64,000 nt of DNA, from the NCBI GenBank assembly GCA_902806565.1, contig CADCXA010000026.1, positions 102,418 through 166,417 of the forward strand, in the 5' to 3' direction. The notes beneath the pieces were generated by a model. It was given only the letters and a program-made list of their open reading frames with translations, was not told the origin of the DNA and made no database searches. This stretch comes from Hypoxylon rubiginosum. Taxonomy: Eukaryota; Ascomycota; Sordariomycetes; Xylariales; Hypoxylaceae. Of this stretch, positions 10,376 to 20,319 are shown in pieces (within the stretch, counting starts at the first letter, position 1; every line of letters begins with the position of its first letter). A program made the translations under genes and the position numbers.

Positions 10376-11308
10376 GAAAACAAGTAGGAAATCCAACGAG
10401 ACTTATATTCTTTATCCATACCGTTATTCTACAGGCTCCGTAGCATTAGGAGCGCTTAGACATCTTATAAGCCTTGTCGTTCGGTCTTCGCATGTTTGCA
10501 TGCATAGAAGCAGCAATAGTCCTTGGTACATAGCGAGTGAGTCTGTATTACCCTAGATCATCGTCTGTCGTCGCGGAGATAGTCTGCATCGCGAGTATAT
10601 TAAAATTGGCCCACTGTAGCATTCACTCTCAGAGTGGCTCTACTTCACTTCAGGCATGGGCTCGGTCGTCGCCTCTTCGGCACGGCCCGCGCTGGCAGAG
10701 TTACAAAAATATCCGCATAGGTGCCATTTGGATGCAAACAATTGAGGCACCAAAGTCTTTACTATAAAGATAGCCTCTAGTCTTTCTCACGGGTCTCTTC
10801 GAAGTTCTGGCAGCTTTGCCGGAATACGACACCTACAGTTAAGAGGTAACGCCATTTGCACTTACTTGGTCGTGTCGAATGCTAAATGGTAGCCGAAATA
10901 ACAACTGAAATATGATCAGCCCAAGCCTATGATGTATCCTACGGTGAGCACTCAAAGATGCGCATCAAGGTTAAAAGCTGTAATCAGTTCCTAACAAAAA
11001 AGGGGGGAAGGGGGTGGTTACATAAGCCGGAACGGTTGCTCCTCTGAAATACGGGACCTCGATAGGCTTCGGCCAATTAGAGGGCAGTCCGTGTAGCCGT
11101 CACCAGCTCCCCGCAATGATGCAAACGACCAGGGGAAGTGAAGCTCACATTTCGTCATGACTTGTTCAGCTCTCGCCGTGTAGCATCTTTGACGAGGACC
11201 GAGACAGTCTCAATCGAGATGGACAGGCATAGGTACAAGAAGTTGCAAGCCCCAAGCGGCTCCTTGTCAAGATGCGTCCCTGGATTTTGATGAAAACACC
11301 GAGACGTC
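10376..11308. other. Intergenic, no gene seen
   Basis: Short frames only. A G-rich run (AAAAAAGGGGGGAAGGGGG-like) lies near 10995-11015. Confidence 0.5.
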
Positions 11309-11482
11309 ATGATCTCTCCCATCGTACGAGGCATCACCCACCATAAGAGACGGCTGTCCAGCATCGTACTACGATCTGGGAGTTCACTCATCAACCATTC
11401 CGCAGCGTTTCGTGCCGTACCATCAGCAGTATACTTCCCATCGCAGTGCTCTAGATCAATAAACCCAACCCAGTCCGTCAGA

Positions 11483-12553
11483 ATGGCATCATCATCATCC
11501 AACAACAGCCGCAACGAGCCCTTCACCCGCGACAAGCTCTTCGACCTGACGGGCCACGTGGCGCTCGTCACGGGCGGCGGCTCGGGCATCGGCCTGATGG
11601 CGACGCAGGCGCTCGTGGCCAACGGCGCCAAGGTGTATATCACGGGGCGGACGAAGGCGAAGCTGGACCGCGTCGCGGAGCTGTACTCGCAGGGCGAAGG
11701 CTCCATCGTCCCGATTCCGTGCGACGTGTCGGACAAGAGCCAGATCGCGAGCCTGGTCGAACAGATATCCGCAAGAGAGCAGTGCCTGTGCGTGTTGGTC
11801 AACAACGCGGGCATCAGCGGGACGACGCTGCAGACGGAGTCGTCGTCGGCCGAGGAGATGAAGGCGAACCTGTTCGACGACTCCCGGTCCACCGTCGAGG
11901 ACTGGACCGACGTGTACCGGACCAACGTGGCGCAGGTGTTCTTCGCGACGACGGCTTTCTTGCCGCTGCTGCAGAAGTCGTCGGCCCGGTTCCCGGGGTG
12001 GTCCGGCACCGTCATCAACATCTCGTCCATCAGCGGCCTCGTCAAGTCCGCCCAGCACCACTTCGCCTACAACGCGTCCAAGGGCGCCGCCATCCACCTC
12101 ACCCGCATGCTGGCCGCCGAGGCCGCCGCCAACAAGCTGAAAGTCCGCATCAACTCCATCGCCCCGGGCGTCTTCCCCAGCGAAAGTGAGTCATTTCCAG
12201 TACCTAAGCTTTCCTCCCCATCTCTCCCCAAGGGCCTCTAGTTTGCCCGCCCTATGCGTCGAGTTGCAACGGTGTCGTAAAAACGAGTTTTCGTGGTTTA
12301 CTATCATATAGCATGTTGGGCTAGACCGAGTTTGCTAACCGGATGTGTTTGCGCTGCAGTGACCACGGATGGCAGCAGCGGAGACCAGAAGAGCCACATC
12401 GAGCGGGAGAAGTACGCGGAAAAGGTGCCGGCGGGCCGGCCAGGTAAAGACGACGATATGGCGCAAGCGGTTTTGTTCTTCGCCGCGAACCAGTATTTGA
12501 ACGGCCAGACCGTGGCCGTGGATGGTGGATACACACTTGCGGCCGGAGAGTAA
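11483..12553 (+). CDS. Short-chain dehydrogenase/reductase (SDR)
   Basis: Classical SDR, 298 residues in two exons: 11483-12185 and 12360-12553. The 174-base intron has a GTGAGT donor, a GCTAACC branch site near 12334-12340 and a CTGCAG acceptor, and the splice restores ..FPSEMTTDG.. in frame. Motifs: cofactor-binding TGGGSGIG at residues 30-37, NNAG, catalytic Ser in NISSISG, the YNASK (Y-x3-K) motif, and the C-terminal GQTVAVDGGYT block. It should reduce a carbonyl or oxidise an alcohol with NAD(P)(H). Its closest functional label in fungi is usually a 3-oxoacyl-reductase-like SDR, but the substrate is unknown. The frame is open upstream to an ATG at 11309, which would add 58 Arg/Ser-rich residues resembling a mitochondrial presequence. 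I prefer the internal ATG because family members start close to it. A long antisense frame is a shadow. Confidence 0.9.
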
Positions 12554-14726
12554 ACCTTTGAGTTCGGGTTTACAGAGTGAATCGTCGTGAGGACGATTTA
12601 TGACTGCCATGTATTACTCATGAACATCCGTAACGAGATTTCAATGAAGGTTTGCGTTAAGCTCAAGGTATCGAGCACGGTTCGCGAATTAGCAGCGTTG
12701 ATACCTACCTGTGTTGGAACTCAATTTAAACATTCAGGAAACCATTCATAACGCGACCAAGGTTTGACTATATGAGGTTAATTTGGGTGTCTTCGCTCGT
12801 TATGAAAATAATCAAAGTGTTTTATCCTCTCTTGCCAAGACTTCCGTGCGTCGCGCTGTAGCATCAAGCTTATCTGCGTAGGGTTCTTGGCTGCGTGTGC
12901 CCGGAGATCAGATCTTGCTTGCTGCGATACACACAAATGTTATCACGATACCGATATAGCATGACATCCGTTATGTCACTCCGCATTTCCCACCACGTGG
13001 AAAAGCCCTCGTGGCATATGGAGTTGGAGTAATGGGATGTTTCCTTTCATCTGAAAATTAGGTTAGGCAGAAGACATGGAAGCTCGGGACTTGTTTAATG
13101 CCTCTTCTCTTTGTTTAGTGCTCGTCTTCAATGTTGCTGATGAATACCCTCGTACCGTCGGGATACTTTGGTACCTACATACGCACATGTGGCTTGATGT
13201 ATGCACAACCTGATACAGCAGTCAGATGCTTGATATAGGTACCCAGAACTATGCTTCAGTACAAGGATAACGTTAAGATCTAGTCTTCCCGTTTTCTAAT
13301 TAGACCTCTACCAATCCCGCCAGCCTTATGCACATCATAGAAAAGAAAGAAAAAAAACATATGATTCCGGTACGATGTCGCAGTCCACTTGGAAAATCCT
13401 AACCCATGTCTCCGGCACGATGTGACGCGGGTGCGGGTTGCGGTGACCTGCGGGGGAACCCGTTCCCCCCCTAAACAATCCATGTGCGGCACGCTACCGA
13501 GATGCGTAAGCATGTAACTCAATCGTCGTAAGCTGTACGCTGACCTCACGCTGCAGCCTGTAGCCGTAATGGGGGCGCACAATATAAACAAGTCCACATC
13601 TGACTTAGGTGATGGGGGGAAAACTAAAATTTGTATGGTAGAATGCAAGCGTGTTGCGCGATACGTACGCAACTATTATAAGGTGGGGTGATATCACAAG
13701 CAGTTTTGTTAACGAGGCAAGGAGAGAGATCTACGCGAATCCCACATCGTTGCTGATCCGGGTCGCGGCAACGCCAGCGCTAGAGCAAGGGGCAGAAACG
13801 CCGGCTTCGTAGCGCGTACCGTAGGGCTGGGTGCAAACTAAACATATTATGGATGAGCCTACATGTAACTCCCGGGACGGATCGTGACCATGCCTCTAAC
13901 GGTTCGTTACAACTCTGGACAGGGGCCAAGAACGTCCTCTCACAGCTTACCTACTATAGCAAAACGGTTACAATTTAAAAGAGGCACGTAGTATCATGAT
14001 GATAAACTTGCAAGTAATATCGCTGGTATTCGCTGATGACAACTGCCAAAACTGATGCTGTTGCAATACTGCTTATCTGTAGAAATCCTTCATACCGCAT
14101 CCTCAAAAGGATCATCAAGAAATCAAGTCGTGCCGGTTCATCCCTCAAGAAACCTGTGACACTTATATGTTTCCATTCCGAGAGTTCTCATTCTGTCCTT
14201 GAAACCAAATCAAATGCCCATCTCCTCCTCCGCCGGGGCCTGTAAAACGCCAAAGATGATGCAGAGGTATCCTTAATGAATGGGGCACAACCCAATCTGA
14301 CCGATGCCGAACCAAATGAACCAACCGACCAGTGAGCCGACCAACCTCGTCCGGGCCGTAAATAAAAAATCTGTGGAGTGGAGTAACCGTGGAAGTAGGG
14401 ATCTGCTCACTCCGGGTATCATTGCAATTCCGTTACGCTGTTCGTCGATGAAAACTAATCCCCTCCCATGTGATGTGATGCCAATAAATAAAAAAAGAGT
14501 CGATAGGAAAAAATGATGTAGAACCAGGCCAACAAAATAAAGGGGCGTATCGCTTAAGTCAATCTAGTGACCATATCAAACGGTGAACCGGTCCAGACCG
14601 TACCAAATTTCATATGCATAGGTTATGAAAATGTGTGAGCCGTAAAATCCAGGAGTGCCACGAGCATAGAACTGCCCGAAAAAGACGATCCATGCCAGAG
14701 GGACCGTCAAAGAAGACATTGAACCT
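12554..14726. other. Intergenic, no gene seen
   Basis: About 2.2 kb with no protein-like frame. The longest (13280-13672, minus, 130 codons) has scattered stops in the other frames and no recognisable composition. Confidence 0.5.
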
Positions 14727-15980
14727 TTAAATGTAAGGGGCCATCCAGCGCTTCTCGAGCCAGCCAACCTTGTCAAAGGCTGTCCACAGTTTCGATGCCT
14801 TGTTGACATCGATCTTGCAGGCTTGCTGCGCATCCGTCTTGCGGAACTCCTTGCCCACGTTAAGACATTCGAGACGTCTGACAAACATTCTTCTCTTGCT
14901 CGTGAGATAGGTGGCGCAGTCAAGGCGGAGATTGGCGGCCAGAGTGACCTCATCCGGGTGGAGAAGATTTCGATGCGGATCGTTGCTCAAGTCAATCGGG
15001 GTGCCCTTCCAATCCACCTTGAGGCTGTTAGCTTTGTGCGGGAGCGTGTCCAAAGGCGGGCAGAAGTTGGGAAGCGAAGCGAAGTCCTTGTCCTCTCGGT
15101 TCGGAGCCACCGCACGACGTGGTGAAGGATCGGGTGTCGCGCTAGGTACACGACGGTTGGAAGATTGACCTGCGCCCGTAGTGGGATAAGACCGGATCGG
15201 ACGCGGCGCCGCAGATTGAGACTGGGATGCCTTCACGACCTTGGCGGGCTTCGGGACTCTCGTGCGCTGCGTCTCTTTGCGAACCTGCGGAGCTTTTGCC
15301 GGGAGGATTGGCTGAAGCTTCGGGTGATTCCTCGCTCGCGCCTGTCTGTCCTTGATCAACTGGTCATGCTCGCGCTTTCGCCATGCGGTCGGGTCCTTGC
15401 TGTACAATTCCATGACCTTAGAACTGAAGAACAGGACCAACTCGTAGTCTTCCCGGTTCGGGGGAGTTGCTTCCCTAAACAGATTCGCCGGTCGCGCATT
15501 GACGTGCTCATCGACAATTCGGCGCACACCGATAGGCTCCTCTCGACCAAATAGTGGTCGCTGCTGCGGAGAGCTCGTGACGTCCTGTGTAGGATACAGA
15601 ATAGGATCTTTCACTGGAGTGTTTGCTGATGGCACACCATGAACAGGATGGTCGTCGACCTTGGTAGCAGGCGAGATAGGAGGCGACAGCGGTGGAATTG
15701 GACCCATTCGGCGCATGTCGGAGACAACAGGGCCAACAGATTTTGAATCGCGTCGCTGCGAGAAAGAATCAAATCGAGGAGCTTCAGGTGGTGACATTAG
15801 GTTGCTAATGTCGAGAGGTTTCTTGATGCCGGAATCTTTCGACGGTGCGATCGAAGTAATTGAAGTCTTATCCATGACGCGCGGGGGAGATGGATGAGTT
15901 GGAGATGACATGACCACCATTTGACCGACGAAGGGAGAAGAGGGCTGTACAGCCGTTGGCGATGTTGGTTTGTCAGCCAT
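14727..15980 (-). CDS. SWIRM-domain protein (Fun19/Laf-like)
   Basis: 417 residues in one exon. The first real ATG is at 15978-15980 (MADKPTSP); the frame is open farther upstream, but only via a TTG. Residues ~1-330 are Pro/Ser/Arg-rich and largely disordered, with a short helical segment at ~185-225 (YELVLFFSSKVMELYSKDP). The last ~90 residues form a SWIRM domain (LHPDEVTLAANLRLDCATYL, then YLTSKRRMFVRR and a helix ending KLWTAFDKVGWLEKRW), a DNA/histone-binding fold of chromatin regulators. C-terminal SWIRM with a disordered N-terminus is the layout of yeast FUN19/YOR338W and fission yeast Laf1/Laf2, the latter linked to a Clr6 histone deacetylase complex. A nuclear chromatin role is inferred from that similarity. 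Confidence 0.85.
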   Translation of the reverse strand: MADKPTSPTAVQPSSPFVGQMVVMSSPTHPSPPRVMDKTSITSIAPSKDSGIKKPLDISNLMSPPEAPRFDSFSQRRDSKSVGPVVSDMRRMGPIPPLSPPISPATKVDDHPVHGVPSANTPVKDPILYPTQDVTSSPQQRPLFGREEPIGVRRIVDEHVNARPANLFREATPPNREDYELVLFFSSKVMELYSKDPTAWRKREHDQLIKDRQARARNHPKLQPILPAKAPQVRKETQRTRVPKPAKVVKASQSQSAAPRPIRSYPTTGAGQSSNRRVPSATPDPSPRRAVAPNREDKDFASLPNFCPPLDTLPHKANSLKVDWKGTPIDLSNDPHRNLLHPDEVTLAANLRLDCATYLTSKRRMFVRRLECLNVGKEFRKTDAQQACKIDVNKASKLWTAFDKVGWLEKRWMAPYI

Positions 15981-16954
15981 GGTAAATGGTTGTCCCAAGA
16001 GCTGTGGGTCGATGATGGTGAAGAGTGGCAAATCAGGCAGACACCGAGTTGCGTAGGAATTGATTCACCAAATAGAATCAGAATCTAGGACAATGCGGTG
16101 TATGCGATTGCGATCGCAACGAATTGTCCAATTCTTGTGAACCGACTGTTGATTTGAGTTGAATTAAATACAGTGGGTTGATATAACGGGTGTTGGCTGA
16201 TATATGTAGTTGCTAGAAGATGGAAGAAGAGCGCAGAGCTGGTTTCGGAGTTAAGGTAAGGGTGGTGTAAGTAGACGTCTCCTTGTTGTCGAAACTGCTA
16301 TTGTCCGAAAATGGGTTAATCAGGAACAGCAGGAGAGCAAACAATGGACATCCAGATTATATTGTTCTTGTCGTAGCGGCAAGAGGCGAGCGTGCTGTGT
16401 ACTCTCGAAACGGATAAAGCCACCATTTGCCTAGGATGGTTGTGAGGACAATTATATGGAGGCCAGGTTTAAACGCCGAGTCTGGAAGTGCGCATGGAAG
16501 AATATTGCGGAAACAAGTTGTAAACAGCGGGGTGGCAAAAGAATAGCGTATGCCTCTAGATGTAATTCACGAGAATTACGATTGAAGCATGGAACGACGA
16601 AGTATAAAAAGTAAAAAGAGAGAAAACGTAAAGTTCCAAGGTCCAGTGGGATGGATGGCCGAGAAATAGGTAATGGCAAGAAGTAGAAGTAGATGTAGAT
16701 GTAGGAATAAGAGTGGGAGGGAAGAAACACAAGACTACCAAATCAAAAAATGCGTAACTGATAGGTAGGATGTAGTGAGGGTTGAGGGTAGTGTAGTGAG
16801 TGGTAGCTTAACGCTGGTGACTTCAGAGAGTGTCTTGTTTGGGGTCCGTACCTCGTCGGATATAGACGTGGATACGTTTTGGTGGTGGTGTCGTGAAGAG
16901 TCACACTTCCCTACTGCCTTCCCTCCAATAGTCATCCATCAAAGTCATAAGGCA
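15981..16954. other. Upstream region of the SWIRM gene
   Basis: No coding frame supported. On the minus strand it contains pyrimidine-rich CTACATCTAC-type tracts at about 16680-16715, typical of fungal 5' untranslated or promoter DNA. Confidence 0.4.
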
Positions 16955-17030
16955 GGCTCGGACAGGGCAGAGACAGGACAGGGGACAGGGGGACAAGGGG
17001 GACAGGGATCGCAAAGACAGGGCAGCGCGG
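16955..17030 (+). repeat. Degenerate GGACAGG-type G-rich repeat
   Basis: Around ten imperfect copies of a GACAGGG/GGACAGG unit, several with runs of three to five G, on the plus strand. It lies about 1 kb upstream of the SWIRM gene. The G-run spacing could permit quadruplex formation. Confidence 0.7.
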
Positions 17031-17998
17031 CGTGGCGGGCGCAGGGGTGTGCAACATCAACGTTGGCTTATTTTTGGGACCAGGTCCTGCGCGAAAGCTG
17101 TGCTTGCCCCAGAACCAGGTACCTGTAAGTACCACGAGTGAAAAGGTACATGTACTTGGGAGATCGGAACTGCGACTCCCGCCCGAGCCTTTGGCTTCTG
17201 TACCTAGGTACATACTTTGGCTTCTGTCGGCCACCAGCGGGACAAGTCCAACCTTTTTGGAGACCTCCAGGGGCTATCTCTCACCTATCTCATATGGCCA
17301 TCCGTCATATATGACCTGTAAGTAATCCCGTGGAAGAAATTCGAAACTATTCGAATTGTATAGCAAGTTGACCGATAGTAGTGTACAATGAATTGAGAAA
17401 TAGAATTGACAAGTTCTCCAACTCAATTGTGCTTCACGAGCGACGCAATTGGGGAGGACAAGAACTTGGTAGCTTGCAACGTGATCAGGCTTCAATGGAG
17501 AACTAACACATTCAATTGTGAACGTACAGGTCTTGTTGGAGATCAGGAGTGGGGGTAAGGAGTGAGGAGTGAGAGAATGTGTGCCACACTCACACGCAGC
17601 AGACACAGACCACACGAACACCACGGACCAGACCAGAGACACACATAACGCCTCCGCCAGTCGCCAGTCGCCAGTCTTCCACCATTAAGGTGAACCGAAC
17701 TAACTCGAGTTGGCATGTATACACACACCTTTCTCAAGGCACGTCAGGTCTGGATGGAGATTCCCCTCCAGACAAGAAGCCCAACTAAGGCATATGAATT
17801 TGTCACCCCAACAGCCCTTGCAACGCGGGGTCCAATGATACAGACGAATTGGAATGCTCCGTTGCCTGGTTTGAAGACGGCATTCGGTGCAAAGATAAAG
17901 CTGCAATACACTCGCACGCATGCGGAACTGACGTCGACAAGTCAGTAATAACCACAAGTGCACGAAATTTGCGCGAAATTAGGCACCGCGATTAGTCC

Positions 17999-18334
17999 GT
18001 GGGTATCCTTTTCTCCATCTACGAGAGGCCTTATCCGGCGAATTGGTTTTCTTCTCTAGATGGTCCTGATGCCCAAACTGTTGCTCTCTTCGAGCGGGAC
18101 CAAACAGCTTGGATCCTGTGTAATTGCAATAATGACGACAGGTGGGAATTGCGTCGTGTCACGCGGCGTCTGGCTATCGCTTCTCCATGGATAACGGTAT
18201 GGGATTTGTTCAAACCAGGTGTTCTGAAACCGTTGGCCAATTGCTGGACGTATGAGGTGGGCGATGCCAGCTACCAACCAAGGCAGAACCACATTGATGA
18301 ATACGGAGCTTTGCAAGCTTCATATCGGACCTAG
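17999..18334 (+). other. Unrecognised open frame without ATG
   Basis: A 111-codon frame that opens at a GTG and has fairly protein-like composition (many Trp, Asp, Arg: DQTAWILCNCNNDDRWELRR). No family recognised. Without a start or splice context it may be a gene fragment. Confidence 0.2.
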
Positions 18335-19867
18335 ATCTGACATGTCATCATCCCGTTAGCCAGCGACGCTGCCAAGCCACATATGCACGCAAAGTAGATG
18401 AGCTACTGTACAGACATCTAGAGGTCCTGTACAAAAAGGTCATGCTGTGGCTATAGCGATGGGTACAAGTATTGAAGATATAGGAGTGGACGTGAGGATT
18501 TTTAGGTCAGGGGTAATACAATAGAGCAGGTAGGCACTATCAAGACGCAATTGTACTTCGTACAGATGAATATTATGCAATGCGTATGGGGATTCATAAC
18601 GGAGTATACTTATTTCATTGAGAAGGTCAAGTCGTTCTGTGAACTGCCGACCATTTCTTTTCCCCGAGCTTGTATTAAGATGGGAGAAGGATTCTCCTGT
18701 ATTGCCTAGGTAGGTAGGTATTAGAGCTGACGCGACCGTGTTCCGAAGGCGTAGATACAGCCGTTATCTGGGGGAGAGCCCAACACGAGTACCACAAGCG
18801 CAATGCGATTCCTTGCAGCGACACTGATAGAGACTTCGGATATGGCAGGGCGGATAGAGCGGCTATTCAAGTAAATGAACAAGCTCCGGGAACAGACGCG
18901 ATTGAGCAAGCAATTGACGAACCGGCTGTGCCATGAGAGGTCAAATTGCCACCTCGAGTCGCAGACTAAGGTGTGGTGAAGGAGTAGTTGGAATCAAGGA
19001 CGAATTGACCAATCAGAAAGCCAATTCGTAGAAGAGCATGTCCGTGAGTGGACAGGTTCAATTGAGCTGAAGAGTCGAGACCCCCCTTCGCGAGTGAGTC
19101 ATAACGCAAGAATAGCAAGGCGAAGAAGGAAAAAGAATCGAGAATAGAGGGAAAATTGCGTTACGAAAATGTTTTCCTCAACAATCGTGCGGGAAGAGGG
19201 GGGAATATTCCAAAAAGAATTAGGCACCTAACCTAAGGGAGTCCGGGAGTTAGCTTAGAGGGAGTGTTCATCATTGGACGAAGAATCGGTTCATCTAAGC
19301 CTAAACTTCCCGTTTAAGGTTAGCGAGTATCTACCCGTATTTATTTTAATGTTTATTTAATAAGCCGTGCATTATGCATTGCGTTTCGTTTCAATCTGTA
19401 TTAAGGGTAGGTATCGATAAGCCCAGCTCTGTGCACGTTGTAGGCTGTAGGCTGTAGGCTGAGACGGGTTCATGTACTCTTCCGCATCCCCAAGTACCAC
19501 TACTAGACCCCACGACACGCGGTACGTGACAAATTCACCACTCACAGTGTGTGTCATATGTTGAAGTCACAAGCCATCCATTAATCGTATCTCATTATAA
19601 TGGGGCGTAGTGATGGCAGTTGGGTGTAGAGGGTGTAGAGGGTGTAGGGGTGGGTGGGTCGTGGATACACAGGCGATGGGAAGATATGCTGATGCTGATA
19701 TGCCACAGCCTAACCAGCTAGCCCATAGATCGGCCTTGCTGTTCTCCATTGCTCACAAATCCAATCTGGCGGGTGGAGGTCCCCCAGATCTTCTCTTATG
19801 GCGCATGTAGTACCGACGGGATATACTGTACATACTATACCAGAAGTACATACATATCTTCGATGCT
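18335..19867. other. Intergenic with short tandem repeats
   Basis: No gene seen. Small tandem arrays occur at about 19438-19461 (TAGGCTG three times) and 19620-19648 (GGGTGTAGA three times). Confidence 0.5.
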
Positions 19868-19875
19868 ACGGTAGG
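19868..19875. repeat. Left target-site duplication of the MITE
   Basis: ACGGTAGG, repeated exactly at 20312-20319 on the other side of the element. Confidence 0.85.
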
Positions 19876-20311
19876 CAGCGGTTGAATCAATTCAATCAAG
19901 TCAATCAAAAGACCTTTATTTGGATTGAATAGAGTCAAACCAAATATATGAATAATATATAATTGACTGAAGGTATTCGCAACCGGTCTAATATATACCT
20001 AGGTACCTACATATATCTAACCAATAAGAGGAATTTATAGGTCCCGGGACCCACATTAAAAGATAAAAGCCCTTAAAAACACCAAAGATTATCGTGACTT
20101 TTACTAGGTCCTATAATGAATTATACCCATTAAATACTTCTAAATTAGGCAATAAGTGGGTCCGCTGTGGCTTTTTTTAACTTATTACGCAATCAATTAA
20201 AAAAAACTTTTAATTGGGCTGACCAAATTTCCAAAATTTCCTGATTTACCGGTCTGAACCAAGTCAATCGTCAATCAAACCAATCATACGATTGATTTGA
20301 TTCAACCGCTG
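19876..20311. mobile_element. hAT-type MITE, 436 bp
   Basis: The element begins CAGCGGTTGAATCAA and its right end, read in reverse complement, begins with the same 15 bases; 20 of the first 23 or so match. Both ends are flanked by the same octamer ACGGTAGG, an 8-bp target-site duplication. A CAGNG-type terminal repeat with 8-bp duplication is the hallmark of hAT-superfamily elements. The interior (about 390 bp, AT-rich) has no coding frame, so it is non-autonomous. CAATCAA/GTCAATC motifs are repeated just inside both ends, as expected for subterminal transposase-binding sites. It has not been destroyed by RIP, consistent with its short length. Confidence 0.9.
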
Positions 20312-20319
20312 ACGGTAGG
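20312..20319. repeat. Right target-site duplication of the MITE
   Basis: ACGGTAGG, identical to 19868-19875. Confidence 0.85.

Noticed and set aside
11155..12045. 296-codon antisense frame
   Set aside because: Lies opposite the SDR gene, which has complete catalytic motifs and a consensus intron.
13280..13672. 130-codon minus-strand frame
   Set aside because: No motif, no splice context, unremarkable composition; likely chance.
19438..19461. Telomere-like repeat
   Set aside because: The unit TAGGCTG occurs only three times and is not the fungal TTAGGG repeat.
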